Positions 30,053-39,115 of a stretch of DNA of 41,584 nucleotides are shown one piece after another. Position 1 is the first letter of the stretch, and every line of letters begins with the position of its first letter. The DNA is from Myroides albus. Its GTDB lineage: Bacteria > Bacteroidota > Bacteroidia > Flavobacteriales > Flavobacteriaceae. The DNA lies in assembly GCF_009711045.1 (NCBI RefSeq), contig NZ_WMJX01000018.1, positions 13,770 through 55,353 on the forward strand. Direction: 5' to 3'. A model generated the notes under the pieces. The model ran no database searches. It was not told the DNA's origin and saw only the letters and a program-made list of their open reading frames with translations. The translations under genes and the position numbers were made by a program.

Positions 30053-30496
30053 CTATTCTTGCTCAGCGATTACTTCGTAATCTACTTCAACGATTACATC
30101 ACGGTGTAAACGAACGTTAGCAGTATATTTACCTAAACGTTTGATAACTCCTGAAGTAATGAATTTTTTATCAACTGTTTGTCCGTTTTTAGCGAAAACT
30201 TCAGCGATATCTGCATTAGTTACAGATCCAAATAATTTCTCACCACCAGCTTTAACAGCGATTTTGATTTCCAAAGCTTTCAAAGCTTCTGCAATAACTT
30301 GTGCGTCAGCGATTAATTTAGCTTCTTTGTGCGCTCTTTGTTTTAAGTTCTCAGCTAATACTTTTTTAGCAGAAGGAGTAGCCAATACAGCCATTCCTTG
30401 AGGAATTAAATAGTTACGTCCGTATCCTGGTTTTACAGTTACTACGTCATCTTTAAATCCTAACTTTTGAACGTCTTGTTTTAAGATAATTTCCAT
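30053..30496 (-). CDS. rplI: Ribosomal protein bL9
   Basis: A large-subunit protein that binds 23S rRNA with its N-terminal domain and projects a second domain on a long helix. The 147-residue sequence has the N-domain signature VQKLGFKDDVVTVKPGYGRN (about 9-28) with NYLIPQGMA, then the linking helix (about 42-75) and a C-terminal domain with LFGSVTNADIAE. It is the third gene of rpsF-rpsR-rplI, 64 bp after rpsR. Confidence 0.98.
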   Translation of the reverse strand: MEIILKQDVQKLGFKDDVVTVKPGYGRNYLIPQGMAVLATPSAKKVLAENLKQRAHKEAKLIADAQVIAEALKALEIKIAVKAGGEKLFGSVTNADIAEVFAKNGQTVDKKFITSGVIKRLGKYTANVRLHRDVIVEVDYEVIAEQE

Positions 30497-30560
30497 TGTT
30501 GATGTCCTTTTAAGAAGAAGTTAGGTTTCACGAATGAAAACCAACAACTTAAGTTTTTAA

Positions 30561-30857
30561 TTATTTTAATAAGTCAGCTACGTACGGCATTAAAGCTAAG
30601 TGACGTGCTCTTTTTACTGCTACAGAAACTTTTCTTTGGAATTTCAAAGAAGTCCCTGTTAAACGACGTGGTAAAATTTTACCTTGCTCGTTTACGAATT
30701 TTAATAAGAAATCAGCATCTTTATAATCGATGTATTTGATTCCTGATTTTTTGAAACGACAATACTTTTTAGTTTTGTTTGTTTCAATGTTTAAAGGCGT
30801 TAGATATCTGATATCTCCGTCTTTTTTACCTTTTGCAGATTGCTCTATACTTGACAT
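30561..30857 (-). CDS. rpsR: Ribosomal protein bS18
   Basis: A small-subunit protein that pairs with bS6 on the central domain of 16S rRNA. The 98-residue sequence has the core [20 protein letters not shown] (about 41-60) and [32 protein letters not shown] [12 protein letters not shown]. The N-terminus has [10 protein letters not shown]. It lies 5 bp after rpsF. The usual order rpsF-rpsR-rplI holds; no priB or ssb lies between. Confidence 0.98.
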   Translation of the reverse strand: MSSIEQSAKGKKDGDIRYLTPLNIETNKTKKYCRFKKSGIKYIDYKDADFLLKFVNEQGKILPRRLTGTSLKFQRKVSVAVKRARHLALMPYVADLLK

Positions 30858-30862
30858 AACAA

Positions 30863-31204
30863 TTAAGCTTTTTTAGATTTTAATTTCTCTCTTCTTCTTT
30901 CAGCCCAAGCTACAGCGTGTTTGTCTAAAGCTACAGTTAAGAAACGCATAACTCTTTCGTCACGTCTGAATTCAGTCTCTAAGTTGATAATGATATCAGC
31001 TGGTGCTGTGAATTGGAATAAGTGGTAGAATCCACTTTTCTTGTGTTGGATCTCATAAGCTAATTTTTTCAAGCCCCAGTCCTCTTTAGCTACCATCTCA
31101 GCTCCTCTAGAAGTAAGAAATTCTTCGAATTTCGCTACTGTTTCCTTTACCTGAGTTTCAGATAAAACGGGATTCAAGATGAAAACAGTTTCATAATGAT
31201 TCAT
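30863..31204 (-). CDS. rpsF: Ribosomal protein bS6
   Basis: A small-subunit protein that forms a heterodimer with bS18. The 113-residue ferredoxin-like protein starts [16 protein letters not shown] and includes [21 protein letters not shown] (given as [10 protein letters not shown] and [10 protein letters not shown]) and [14 protein letters not shown]. It is first in the operon. The predicted leader is about 29 nt, too short for the S6:S18-binding RNA that regulates this operon in many bacteria. Confidence 0.98.
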   Translation of the reverse strand: MNHYETVFILNPVLSETQVKETVAKFEEFLTSRGAEMVAKEDWGLKKLAYEIQHKKSGFYHLFQFTAPADIIINLETEFRRDERVMRFLTVALDKHAVAWAERRREKLKSKKA

Positions 31205-31239
31205 AAATAAAAAATTTTATTTGTTATAAAAATTGGGTG

Positions 31240-31270
31240 CAAAAATAAGTATTAATATCATTCAACACAA
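31240..31270 (-). promoter_or_regulatory. Promoter of the rpsF operon
   Basis: Minus strand: TTG (31268-31270), a 20-nt spacer and TATTTTTG (31240-31247), a full consensus match. Transcription would begin near 31233. Confidence 0.7.
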
Positions 31271-31337
31271 GCTATTTTTGCTTTTTTATTTCATTCTAAT
31301 TCTAATAGTTAGAATAAGCTATCAACACGATAATCTA

Positions 31338-31880
31338 TTATCGTTCTATTTCCTTACCTAACAAAGCTTCTGCTCTTTCATACATTCCCTCTATTGACAG
31401 TACCAATAAATCAGGGTGTGCTTTTAACCACTTCGCATTTAACTCAACTAAGTCTTCTTCAATATCGTAAAACTCATCATTCTTTAAAGCATCTCTCGTT
31501 GGATTCTCACCAAAATAATCCGTTTCAATAAAAGCTTCTAATGCCACTTCATCATAGTCTTTCAAAAACGCTACTTGTTTTTGTAAAAAAGCCAAATGTT
31601 TCACAGCTCCCATTTTTTCTAATCCCTCGATAACTACATCGAAGAAATCATAATCAGCTTGTGTATTCCAAACTAATTGAGAGAAATTGCCATTATTATA
31701 CTCTGCCAAATAGTAATCTACATAATAACTTAAAAATGCATCTGGATGAATAAACTCTGCTGGATCTGTTTCAGCTTCTTCTCTGATTAAGTTAATAAAT
31801 GTAATATTTGAATACACTACATCGTACGCATCCTCACTTTTCATTGCATTCTCTGAAACAACAATCTTTAAATCTTTCAT
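31338..31880 (-). CDS. DMP19-like (DUF4375) acidic protein
   Basis: A 180-residue protein from the ATG at 31878-31880; a possible longer start at 31928 lacks any conserved feature. It resembles the DMP19/DUF4375 family in the segment SYYVDYYLAEYNNGNFSQLV (about 51-70) and following helices. I count 39 Asp/Glu against 15 Lys/Arg, an acidic surface that fits the DNA-mimic idea: Neisseria DMP19 binds and disables a repressor. Whether this homologue mimics DNA is inference. It stands between priA and rpsF in the same direction, with a separate promoter for rpsF after it. Confidence 0.72.
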   Translation of the reverse strand: MKDLKIVVSENAMKSEDAYDVVYSNITFINLIREEAETDPAEFIHPDAFLSYYVDYYLAEYNNGNFSQLVWNTQADYDFFDVVIEGLEKMGAVKHLAFLQKQVAFLKDYDEVALEAFIETDYFGENPTRDALKNDEFYDIEEDLVELNAKWLKAHPDLLVLSIEGMYERAEALLGKEIER

Positions 31881-31988
31881 ATTTATTTCTTTTAAATGGA
31901 GCGCTATACACAAAACACCTCCTAACATTATTTTCTAAACTAAGGTAATACTTTTGCATCAAATACACCTTTACCTAATTCTCTTACT

Positions 31989-34439
31989 TTAGTAAAAATC
32001 TACATTAATAGTCACTTTTACTGAGCGATAAGCGCCAATAGCCTCAAAGCTTTTCAAAATCTGCTTGATCTCTAATTTTGTTTTATTCAATGACACTTGC
32101 TGTGGAATCTTAATTAAAATCACGCGAATATACTGATTCCTTATTCTATTGATAGCAGGTTCTTCTGGCCCTAATACTGGAATTTGAAACTGTTGTTTCA
32201 AACTGTTATACACCCAAAAAGAGGCCTCTTTTAACTTCTCAAACTCCCTATGTCTTAAAGTCAACTTTACCAAGCGATAAAAAGGAGGGTATTTAAAATT
32301 ATGTCTTTCATACATCTGCTCCTTAAACATACCTAAATAATCATTATTAGTCACTTGCTGTATGATATTGTGATATGGATTAAATGTCTGTATGATAACT
32401 TTCCCTTTTTTATCCTTTCTTCCCGCTCTTCCAGAGATTTGCACTAACATTTGATAAGCTCTCTCATGTGCCCTAAAATCTGGATGATACAAACTATTAT
32501 CAGCGTTCATCACCCCTACCAAATTCACATTACTAAAATCAAAGCCTTTCGCCAACATCTGTGTACCTACAAGGATGTCAATCTCCTTCTTCTCAAATGC
32601 CTCTACCAGCTTTTCATAACCATATTTACCTCGAGTCGTATCTTGATCCATGCGGCCGATGCGCTTATTGGGAAACAACTCTTTCAACTCTTCTTCTACT
32701 TGCTCTGTCCCAAACCCCTTTGTATTCAAATCAACACTATGACAGCGATAACACTGCTTAGGCATTGGCAAAGTATACCCACAATAATGACATCTCAATT
32801 CATTTCGATACTTGTGATAGGTCAAACTCACATCACAATGTGGACACTCTGGTACAGCACCACATGTCATACATTCAACTACAGGAGAAAATCCCCTTCT
32901 GTTCTGAAACAAGATAACCTGTTCCTCCAAAGACAAAGACATATTAATTGCATCAATCAAATAATCAGAAAAATGGCCTGTCATCTGCTTGCGCTTATAC
33001 TTGTCCTTGATATCAACTAAGACTATCTCTGGCAAGCGAACATTAGTGTATCGTTTGCGCAATTGAACTAATCCATACTTACCTTGATTGGCATTGTAAT
33101 ACGTCTCTAAACTCGGCGTAGCTGAACCCATTAATACTTTTGCACCATGTTGTTTTGCCAAAACGACTGCACAATCCCTCCCGTGATATCGAGGAGCAGG
33201 ATCATGCTGCTTATAATTCGGTTCCTGCTCTTCATCAATAACGAGAAACTTCAAATTTTGAAAAGGTAAAAAAACCGCCAAACGAGTACCTATCACTACC
33301 TTCGCCTTTTCTGATTGATTCAATACCTGATCCCACACCTCTAAGCGCTCATTATGAGAATACTTGGAGTGATAAACGGCCACTTGATTGCCAAAATAAT
33401 TTGTCAAGCGTTGTACCAACTGCGTTGTCAACCCTATCTCAGGTACCAAAAACAACACCTGTCCCTCTTGGGCAATTAACTTTTCAATTAACTTGATGTA
33501 AATTTCTGTTTTACCTGATGCTGTCACCCCGTACAACAAGGTTACCTCTCTTTGTTTAAATGATTCTTCAATCTCCCATTGTGCCTTGCTTTGCTCATCA
33601 TTTAAAACAATGACTTCTTGTGTAGCCTCACCAAAAACAACGCGATCTTGCTGTAAGAAATATTCAACAAAGATTCCCTTATCTAATAACGCCTTTAGTA
33701 CGGCATTGGTTGTATTTGACTCGTCCATTAACTGCTTTGCAGTTATTGGTTTTTTCATCGAAGCGTTCAATTGAAAATACTTCAAGATCATCTCCCTTTG
33801 CTTTTCGGCTCTTGACACCATCTCCATCAAATCTGCCAAACCATTGTCTTGAATATACTGATCAGCTAATTTAATATAGCGTATTTGCTTTGGTTTATAC
33901 TTCTCTATCATCTCCTCCTGAAGGAATATAATTCCCTTTTCCAAGAGGGTATTGATGACAGGAAACACCTTCTTCCTATTTAAAATAGCTATAATCTCTT
34001 CTATTTTAAGTATAGCCTGCGATTGTAGGGCTTCGTAAATTAAATATTCAGAATCATCTAATTCGTCTGTATTGATCGTCACCTTATCGTTATACTGTAC
34101 AAGTGTTTCATTCTCCAAAAGTAAACGAGAAGGCATTGCACTACGATAAACCTCTCCAATCGTACACATATAATACTCTGCCATCCACTTCCACAAAGCA
34201 ATCTGCTTTTCAGTCACCACTGGAGTAATATCTATGATTTCATTAATCTCCTTAGCTTGATACAATTGAGGAACTCTATTGTGCTTCTCTATCACTAAAG
34301 CAGTGTAAACTTTTGATTTACCAAAGGGAACGGCTACGCGCATCCCTACTTGGATAAACTCAAATTCAGCTTCACTTACTTGATAAGTAAATGTTGGCTC
34401 TAATGCTAACGGAATAATAACCTCAACGAAATAATTCAT
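31989..34439 (-). CDS. priA: Primosomal protein N' (PriA helicase)
   Basis: It restarts collapsed replication forks and loads the replicative helicase. The N-terminal DNA-binding domain begins FVEVIIPLALEPTFTYQV. Walker A is LYGVTASGKTEIY (about 302-314). Motif II reads IDEEQEPNYKQ where E. coli has DEEH. The zinc region carries eight cysteines in CMTCGAVPECPHC and CHYCGY then CYRCHS (about 518-560). The helicase C-part has GTEQVEEEL, RMDQDTT and GTQMLAKGFDF. At 816 residues it is slightly longer than E. coli PriA (732). A promoter lies just upstream. Confidence 0.96.
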   Translation of the reverse strand: MNYFVEVIIPLALEPTFTYQVSEAEFEFIQVGMRVAVPFGKSKVYTALVIEKHNRVPQLYQAKEINEIIDITPVVTEKQIALWKWMAEYYMCTIGEVYRSAMPSRLLLENETLVQYNDKVTINTDELDDSEYLIYEALQSQAILKIEEIIAILNRKKVFPVINTLLEKGIIFLQEEMIEKYKPKQIRYIKLADQYIQDNGLADLMEMVSRAEKQREMILKYFQLNASMKKPITAKQLMDESNTTNAVLKALLDKGIFVEYFLQQDRVVFGEATQEVIVLNDEQSKAQWEIEESFKQREVTLLYGVTASGKTEIYIKLIEKLIAQEGQVLFLVPEIGLTTQLVQRLTNYFGNQVAVYHSKYSHNERLEVWDQVLNQSEKAKVVIGTRLAVFLPFQNLKFLVIDEEQEPNYKQHDPAPRYHGRDCAVVLAKQHGAKVLMGSATPSLETYYNANQGKYGLVQLRKRYTNVRLPEIVLVDIKDKYKRKQMTGHFSDYLIDAINMSLSLEEQVILFQNRRGFSPVVECMTCGAVPECPHCDVSLTYHKYRNELRCHYCGYTLPMPKQCYRCHSVDLNTKGFGTEQVEEELKELFPNKRIGRMDQDTTRGKYGYEKLVEAFEKKEIDILVGTQMLAKGFDFSNVNLVGVMNADNSLYHPDFRAHERAYQMLVQISGRAGRKDKKGKVIIQTFNPYHNIIQQVTNNDYLGMFKEQMYERHNFKYPPFYRLVKLTLRHREFEKLKEASFWVYNSLKQQFQIPVLGPEEPAINRIRNQYIRVILIKIPQQVSLNKTKLEIKQILKSFEAIGAYRSVKVTINVDFY

Positions 34440-34461
34440 CTCACTTTTTTAATACTAAATA

Positions 34462-34495
34462 CAAAGATAACTTTTTCAGTTTACATCATTCCCAA
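34462..34495 (-). promoter_or_regulatory. Promoter of priA
   Basis: Minus strand: TTG (34493-34495), a 23-nt spacer and TATCTTTG (34462-34469). The start would be near 34455, leaving a leader of about 16 nt. Confidence 0.5.
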
Positions 34496-34849
34496 CCTCA
34501 CTGCATTCGTACTTATTTATCGCAAGATTGAATACACAAACAAATATATAATTATCACATACAGCCAATATAATTTATAATCTACATAAAAAACACTATA
34601 GTATACAACAACACATCAGTATGTTTCAGGTTGGTGTAAATTTATACCGCCACACCAATAGAGCTCACTGATAACTCAACCTATGTTACACCGAAATAAC
34701 ACAGTGTCTTAAATTTCCTAAATATAGATAGCCCTATATGTAATGAAGCGATGAATATTTATGAATAATCCCAAGTATAAATAGCACAATGCGCAGTCCC
34801 TTCTATTTTTTTACCCAATTATATACCGTACAAGACTTACATCCAATAA
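34496..34849. other. Non-coding stretch between priA promoter and DUF2147 terminator
   Basis: About 350 AT-rich bases with no credible gene. The only structure I see is a weak inverted repeat, TTGGTGT (34631-34637) and ACACCAA (34652-34658), with a 14-nt loop and no T-run. Confidence 0.5.
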
Positions 34850-34881
34850 AAAAGGTCATTGGCAATAGCCAATGACCTTTT
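34850..34881 (-). terminator. Terminator after the DUF2147 gene
   Basis: A perfect 14-bp stem (34850-34863 with 34868-34881), AATA loop. The minus-strand RNA ends in a T-run (from A bases at 34848-34853), about 28 nt after the stop codon. Confidence 0.85.
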
Positions 34882-34909
34882 CTTTATCTTATCTTTCAAT
34901 CCTACAATC

Positions 34910-35338
34910 TTAATTTGCCTTCACCCAAGTTTGAGTTCGCCCCATTAGAGAAATTCCAACATACCCCCTAACGTCTAATTTGTCCTTTCCATTGAGCTTT
35001 ACAGTACACTTGTATTGCTTACCACTTTCTGGATCTGTAATCTTACCTCCTGTGTATTCCTCTCCTTTTTTCTGCAAGCCTTTAATGATAACCAATCCTT
35101 CTATTGGCGCTCCTTTTTCATCTCCCTCACATTTCTCACATTTGGGATTTGGTTTACTCGGATTAAGTAGTTTAGCTACTTTACCGTAGTACTTTCCGTC
35201 TTTCTCATAAATCTCTACAATAGATTTTTCTTTTCCTGTACTATCATCTATCGTTTTCCACTTACCTACTATGCCTTGTGCATTTGCCGTGCATACAGCT
35301 ACGAACAAAAACACTATTGTCAAAAATGAGTTTCTCAT
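34910..35338 (-). CDS. DUF2147 secreted protein
   Basis: A 142-residue protein. I chose the ATG at 35336-35338, which gives a signal peptide ending in CTANAQG. An upstream in-frame start would only add a charged tail. The mature part follows the DUF2147 pattern: GIVGKWKTIDDSTGKEKSIV (about 22-41), the YGKVAKLL segment, a CEKC pair (about 75-78), GLVIIKGL and GGKITDPESGKQYKC, ending LDVRGYVGISLMGRTQTW. It is a lipocalin-like beta-barrel family of unknown ligand. It follows yihY by 39 bp as the last gene of a five-gene chain. Confidence 0.88.
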   Translation of the reverse strand: MRNSFLTIVFLFVAVCTANAQGIVGKWKTIDDSTGKEKSIVEIYEKDGKYYGKVAKLLNPSKPNPKCEKCEGDEKGAPIEGLVIIKGLQKKGEEYTGGKITDPESGKQYKCTVKLNGKDKLDVRGYVGISLMGRTQTWVKAN

Positions 35339-35377
35339 AAAATATCGTTTTGGTTTAAGGTTTATAACCAAATATAA

Positions 35378-36277
35378 TTATTTTTTTGACTTAAGTTTAC
35401 TTATAGCTAAATTTAATTCAAAACCTAACAATAGAATCATACAGTTAATCCAAAGGTAAAACATCACAACAAGCAAAGTTCCAATAGACCCATAGAGTTC
35501 ATTATATCGCGCAAAACGAAGTACATACACACCAAATAAAAAGGAAGTAAGAATATATAAAATAGTAGTAAAAACGGATCCTATCGAGATAAATGAAACA
35601 TTCTTCGTTTCCTTAGCGCCAAACTTGTAGAGTATAGAAGTAGTCACTAAGACGATCAACAATAAAAATAGACTTCTCGACCATTGTATCAAAGTATTAT
35701 CAATCTCAAATTTAAACATCAAAACTTCTAACCCCACATAAAAAGCTACTGAGAAAATAAGTAGGAATGCTAAAAAAACAGACAGTACTAATGCTACCAA
35801 ATACTGTCTTATGATATTGCGAGAGATTGTAATATGATATGATGACTCAAATCCTCCTATGATAGCAAAAACACCATTTGTCATTAAAAAAATAGACAAC
35901 AAAAAACCAGAAGACAAGAGGGATTTGTAACTATTATTCATAATATCATCCAACGTGGACTTCACAGCTTCAAATGTTGTAGGTGGTACCGAATCTGCAA
36001 TAAACTGCATAAAGTCAGCTTGAAAATTATCTACAGGAATATACGGTATCAAGTTAAGAATAAACAAGGCAAAAGGAAACAGAGCCATAAAGAAACTAAA
36101 GGCAATAGACCCCGCTCTATAAGAAAAAGCTCCCTTGACAATTCCCACAAAATACAACTCAATCAAATCGTACAAAGAATATCCTTCTAAAAAAGAAAAC
36201 TTAATATTCTTAAAAAAACATACAATTTGATTGAGAATAGGAATACGTTCTAATTTATCCTCTATCTCTTTTGACAT
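35378..36277 (-). CDS. YihY/BrkB-family inner-membrane protein
   Basis: A 299-residue protein with about six transmembrane helices and the family phrase AGSIAFSFFMALFPFALFIL (about 57-76), then TNGVFAIIGGFESSYHI and LYGSIGTLLVVMFYLWINCM near the C-terminus. The family was once called ribonuclease BN by mistake; its actual function is still unclear. The cytoplasmic N-terminus precedes an amphipathic stretch. It lies 31 bp after a small two-helix protein and 39 bp before DUF2147. Confidence 0.9.
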   Translation of the reverse strand: MSKEIEDKLERIPILNQIVCFFKNIKFSFLEGYSLYDLIELYFVGIVKGAFSYRAGSIAFSFFMALFPFALFILNLIPYIPVDNFQADFMQFIADSVPPTTFEAVKSTLDDIMNNSYKSLLSSGFLLSIFLMTNGVFAIIGGFESSYHITISRNIIRQYLVALVLSVFLAFLLIFSVAFYVGLEVLMFKFEIDNTLIQWSRSLFLLLIVLVTTSILYKFGAKETKNVSFISIGSVFTTILYILTSFLFGVYVLRFARYNELYGSIGTLLVVMFYLWINCMILLLGFELNLAISKLKSKK

Positions 36278-36308
36278 ACTCTACTTCTTTACTATTCAAA
36301 GGTAGTGA

Positions 36309-36548
36309 TTATTTCTTCGGATGCGCAATATTGCCTTTTGTTGTATCATATCCTTTGTGAGGATTCTTAAAGAAATAAGACACAATCAGAACTAACAATA
36401 TAGATGCAACAAATAAAATTCCAATCGTCTTAAACGCATTGTTTAAATGCATTGCGTCAAACATGCTAATCCCCCAAAAACCAAGTGCCAAATACATTGT
36501 CACAAGAAGCAATAGCAAAGTAAGAAGCACTCCAATTATATATTTCAT
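36309..36548 (-). CDS. Small two-helix membrane protein
   Basis: This 79-residue protein has two hydrophobic helices (about 3-25 and 40-61) and a polar, basic C-terminal tail (NPHKGYDTTKGNIAHPKK). I recognise no family. Its start overlaps the SPFH gene stop by 4 bp (ATGA-type overlap), so the two are translationally coupled. It may serve as a membrane partner of the SPFH protein, since many SPFH proteins work with small membrane proteins; this is inference from coupling alone. Confidence 0.72.
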   Translation of the reverse strand: MKYIIGVLLTLLLLLVTMYLALGFWGISMFDAMHLNNAFKTIGILFVASILLVLIVSYFFKNPHKGYDTTKGNIAHPKK

Positions 36549-37552
36549 GACTTATATTTTTTTAGTATTTCTGATTTTAACTCGTCAAATTCCACTTGAG
36601 AGAGTACTCCTTCTTTCACCAAGAGATGTAGTTTCTTTAACTTCTCTAAGACATCTTCTCCTTCATCGTCCAAAATAGATTTTGTTTCTGCCGAAAATAG
36701 TTTTCCCAACTCCATACCTGCCCCTAACTGCATCCCCATTCCTGCCATTCCTCCTTCGTTACGAGCTGCATCTCTCAATGCTTTTAATTTCTCTAATTCA
36801 ACAAAAGACAGACCAGCCATCTCTGCAGCTTTTGCATCCGAAGCAATATCTGATACTTTGTCAATTCGCTTTTGGGTATTAGCATCGAATAGAGTTCCTA
36901 CAATTCTAAAATCAGTTAACTCTAACCCTAATTTGGCAAACTCATTATTTAATTTAGCAGTGACCTCACTTGATATCAGTTCTAATTGACTATCAATTTC
37001 TTGATAACCGAAACTTTGACTTGCCAAATAGGATGAAATTGCCTGAGGTATTCTACCACTTATTACCTCATTCATATCCTTGGTTTCAAAGTGAGTTTCT
37101 TGTCCCAATAGCTCATTAAATAAAAAAGCAACGTCGTTGATTTTATAAGAGAAATTACCATTAGCTCCCATCTCAATAGGGATATTATAGGTTTTATCCA
37201 CATACTTAACAGGGGTAGCAGTTCCCCATTGTTGATTCACAACTTGTGCTTTTCTGAAGAAAAATACGCACAACTTATGTTCGCTTTCGAAATTCTGACG
37301 AATCTTCTTCAGTGTAGTAATAAAAGGGTGATTATCAGTAGATAGACTATACACTCCTTCATCTGTGATTGTATCTTGCACTTTTCCTTCATAGACTAAT
37401 ACACACCCTTGTCCAGGTCCGACAATTAGCTTAGAAGCATTCTTAATTTCACTTGTTGCTGAGGGATATTGAAACCACAATATCTCTCTGTTCTGCTCTG
37501 ACCACTCAATAACAGTAGCCAATTGCTTTTTAAACAAATTGAATATTCCCAT
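36545..37552 (-). CDS. SPFH-domain protein with SHOCT tail (YdjI-like)
   Basis: A 335-residue protein without a transmembrane helix. The N-terminus (MGIFNLFKKQLATVIEW) leads into a YdjI-type SPFH core (about 20-245) with ILWFQYP, LIVGPGQGCVLVYEGK, and the late phrase GLELTDFRIVGT. A Gly/Met-rich linker (GGMAGMGMQLGAGMELG, about 267-283) is followed by a SHOCT motif (about 305-333; LLVKEGVLSQVEFDELKSEI). B. subtilis YdjI works with phage-shock-like membrane proteins, and some relatives carry a C-terminal zinc ribbon. Here the zinc ribbons are on neighbouring proteins. It lies 3 bp after the 463-residue zinc-ribbon gene and overlaps the small membrane protein. Confidence 0.88.
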   Translation of the reverse strand: MGIFNLFKKQLATVIEWSEQNREILWFQYPSATSEIKNASKLIVGPGQGCVLVYEGKVQDTITDEGVYSLSTDNHPFITTLKKIRQNFESEHKLCVFFFRKAQVVNQQWGTATPVKYVDKTYNIPIEMGANGNFSYKINDVAFLFNELLGQETHFETKDMNEVISGRIPQAISSYLASQSFGYQEIDSQLELISSEVTAKLNNEFAKLGLELTDFRIVGTLFDANTQKRIDKVSDIASDAKAAEMAGLSFVELEKLKALRDAARNEGGMAGMGMQLGAGMELGKLFSAETKSILDDEGEDVLEKLKKLHLLVKEGVLSQVEFDELKSEILKKYKS

Positions 37553-37555
37553 AAT

Positions 37556-38947
37556 TTACTCTTTTTCTTCTACTGGTGTTTTTAAATTGGATTGATCGAT
37601 TGTTGAAAGTACTTCACCCTTTGTATCAAAGATTTGAAACACATTATAATCTACTCCTACTTTGAATACGCCATCGATCATTTCAACATTTCTAAATCCT
37701 TTCATTTCTGTTTTCTTCGTCCATAAAATCGAGCCATCTTTGCTTGATAATTTTTGCAAAGAATAAGTTTCATTCTCCAATATAGACTGTTTGATTGCAA
37801 TGATCACCCCTTCCTCATCTGATCCGACAACAGTACCTACTGCATATTTTCGATTAGGCGTAAAGTCCCTTACTTTTCCTATTCTCGCTTTTTTTCGCGT
37901 ATAATCCAATATTAATACCTTCTTGTGTGGTGAACTACTTGAAAACACACCAGATCCACCATAATCCCTCCTCCATTCAAAGTAAAAATAATACATCGGA
38001 TATCCTTCTTGATACCAATAATCATATTGAATTAGTTGTCTCGCTTCATCTGGATAATCAAAACTCTTTCTTGTAAAAAGGTAACCAGTCTTTTTAACTC
38101 CATTTGGCAATGGCAAATCATAGACTTTATAGACTTCATCACTTGAATACACCTTGTTCAAATATATATAATACATAAACTTTTTACCCAAGTTGTTAGT
38201 GACTTCTATACCTTCATCAAAAGTATTGTATTTTAATCCTGCGATACCTTCACTAAACTCTTTGTGACTTCTAAACAATTCTTCGTCTACTTTCTCAAAG
38301 CATTGTAAAACATCATTGAATTTCAGTAAGTGATAATTATTTACAATAAGGTATAAATCACGATCTGAAATCTTAAAGAACTCAACTGAAAAGTCAGTCA
38401 TTAGACCAACGCCTTTCAGTGACAAGTCAACATCAATTGGTTTCCTACTGAGTTCTTCTCCCGTTATCACATCGTTTAGTATTAAAAATAAACGAACTTT
38501 ATCTCTTTTTGCGAAAAAATCATTAGTCGTTGCCACTTGTACTAAGGTTACTTTATTCTCTTTTAACCTATAAAGTGTATTTGCCTTAATACTCATAGGA
38601 ACCATCTTAACCTCTTTTTTAGGAGGTACAATTTCTTGAACAGGTTCTACTATTGTCGTATTCTTAGATTTTGAAGATGAAATTACACTGATAATTGGCC
38701 CTATAAAGCTTAACACCAAAATCACAGCTAAAAAGATAATTACAAACTTTATGGCAGCTTTCTTATTCTTCTCTGCATTAGGATCATAACTGTCATTATA
38801 AGTGTATTTGTGATTAATATTAATATCATCACTATCTAAGAAAAAATTGGTTTGACAACTTTCACACTTATAGTAATCATCCTTTAACTCTTTTATCTTA
38901 TTACTTCCACATTGTGGACAAATTATTTTTTTTAATGTCTTTGCCAT
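37556..38947 (-). CDS. Zinc-ribbon membrane protein with propeller-like outer domain
   Basis: I recognise no named family. Four cysteines form an N-terminal zinc ribbon (Cys10, 13, 28, 31: CPQCGS and CESCQ). A basic stretch (EKNKKAAIKF) precedes one transmembrane helix (about 65-88), predicting the ribbon inside and the large C-terminal part outside. That part (about 115-455) is beta-rich with repeats such as KDGSILWTKKT and FDTKGEVLSTI that recall PQQ-type propeller blades. It heads the chain with SPFH (3-bp gap), small membrane protein, yihY and DUF2147. An inside sensor or anchor joined to an outside binding domain would suit a membrane-monitoring role, but this is inferred. Confidence 0.78.
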   Translation of the reverse strand: MAKTLKKIICPQCGSNKIKELKDDYYKCESCQTNFFLDSDDININHKYTYNDSYDPNAEKNKKAAIKFVIIFLAVILVLSFIGPIISVISSSKSKNTTIVEPVQEIVPPKKEVKMVPMSIKANTLYRLKENKVTLVQVATTNDFFAKRDKVRLFLILNDVITGEELSRKPIDVDLSLKGVGLMTDFSVEFFKISDRDLYLIVNNYHLLKFNDVLQCFEKVDEELFRSHKEFSEGIAGLKYNTFDEGIEVTNNLGKKFMYYIYLNKVYSSDEVYKVYDLPLPNGVKKTGYLFTRKSFDYPDEARQLIQYDYWYQEGYPMYYFYFEWRRDYGGSGVFSSSSPHKKVLILDYTRKKARIGKVRDFTPNRKYAVGTVVGSDEEGVIIAIKQSILENETYSLQKLSSKDGSILWTKKTEMKGFRNVEMIDGVFKVGVDYNVFQIFDTKGEVLSTIDQSNLKTPVEEKE

Positions 38948-39115
38948 TATGAAACAGTATATTTACTAATTCTCTTTTTATCTTTCTCAAAATCACCTCT
39001 GCAAAATCACCGAACACAGCATTAAGTCAAGGCAATCTATTCAACTTAAATTACCATTATCTATAAAATATAACTCAATAAAAATAGTGCGTAGTATAGA
39101 TTATAATAATTTAGA

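Noticed and set aside
31299..31315. Hairpin ATTCTAA-TAG-TTAGAAT as terminator of the DMP19-like gene
   Set aside because: The 7-bp AT-only stem has no T-run on the minus strand.
32451..33020. 189-codon plus-strand frame opposite priA
   Set aside because: It mirrors the zinc-finger and helicase region of priA and has low-complexity composition with no recognisable domain.
34631..34658. Inverted repeat TTGGTGT/ACACCAA as an operator
   Set aside because: Seven bases with a 14-nt loop in AT-rich DNA can occur by chance, and no gene is controlled from there.
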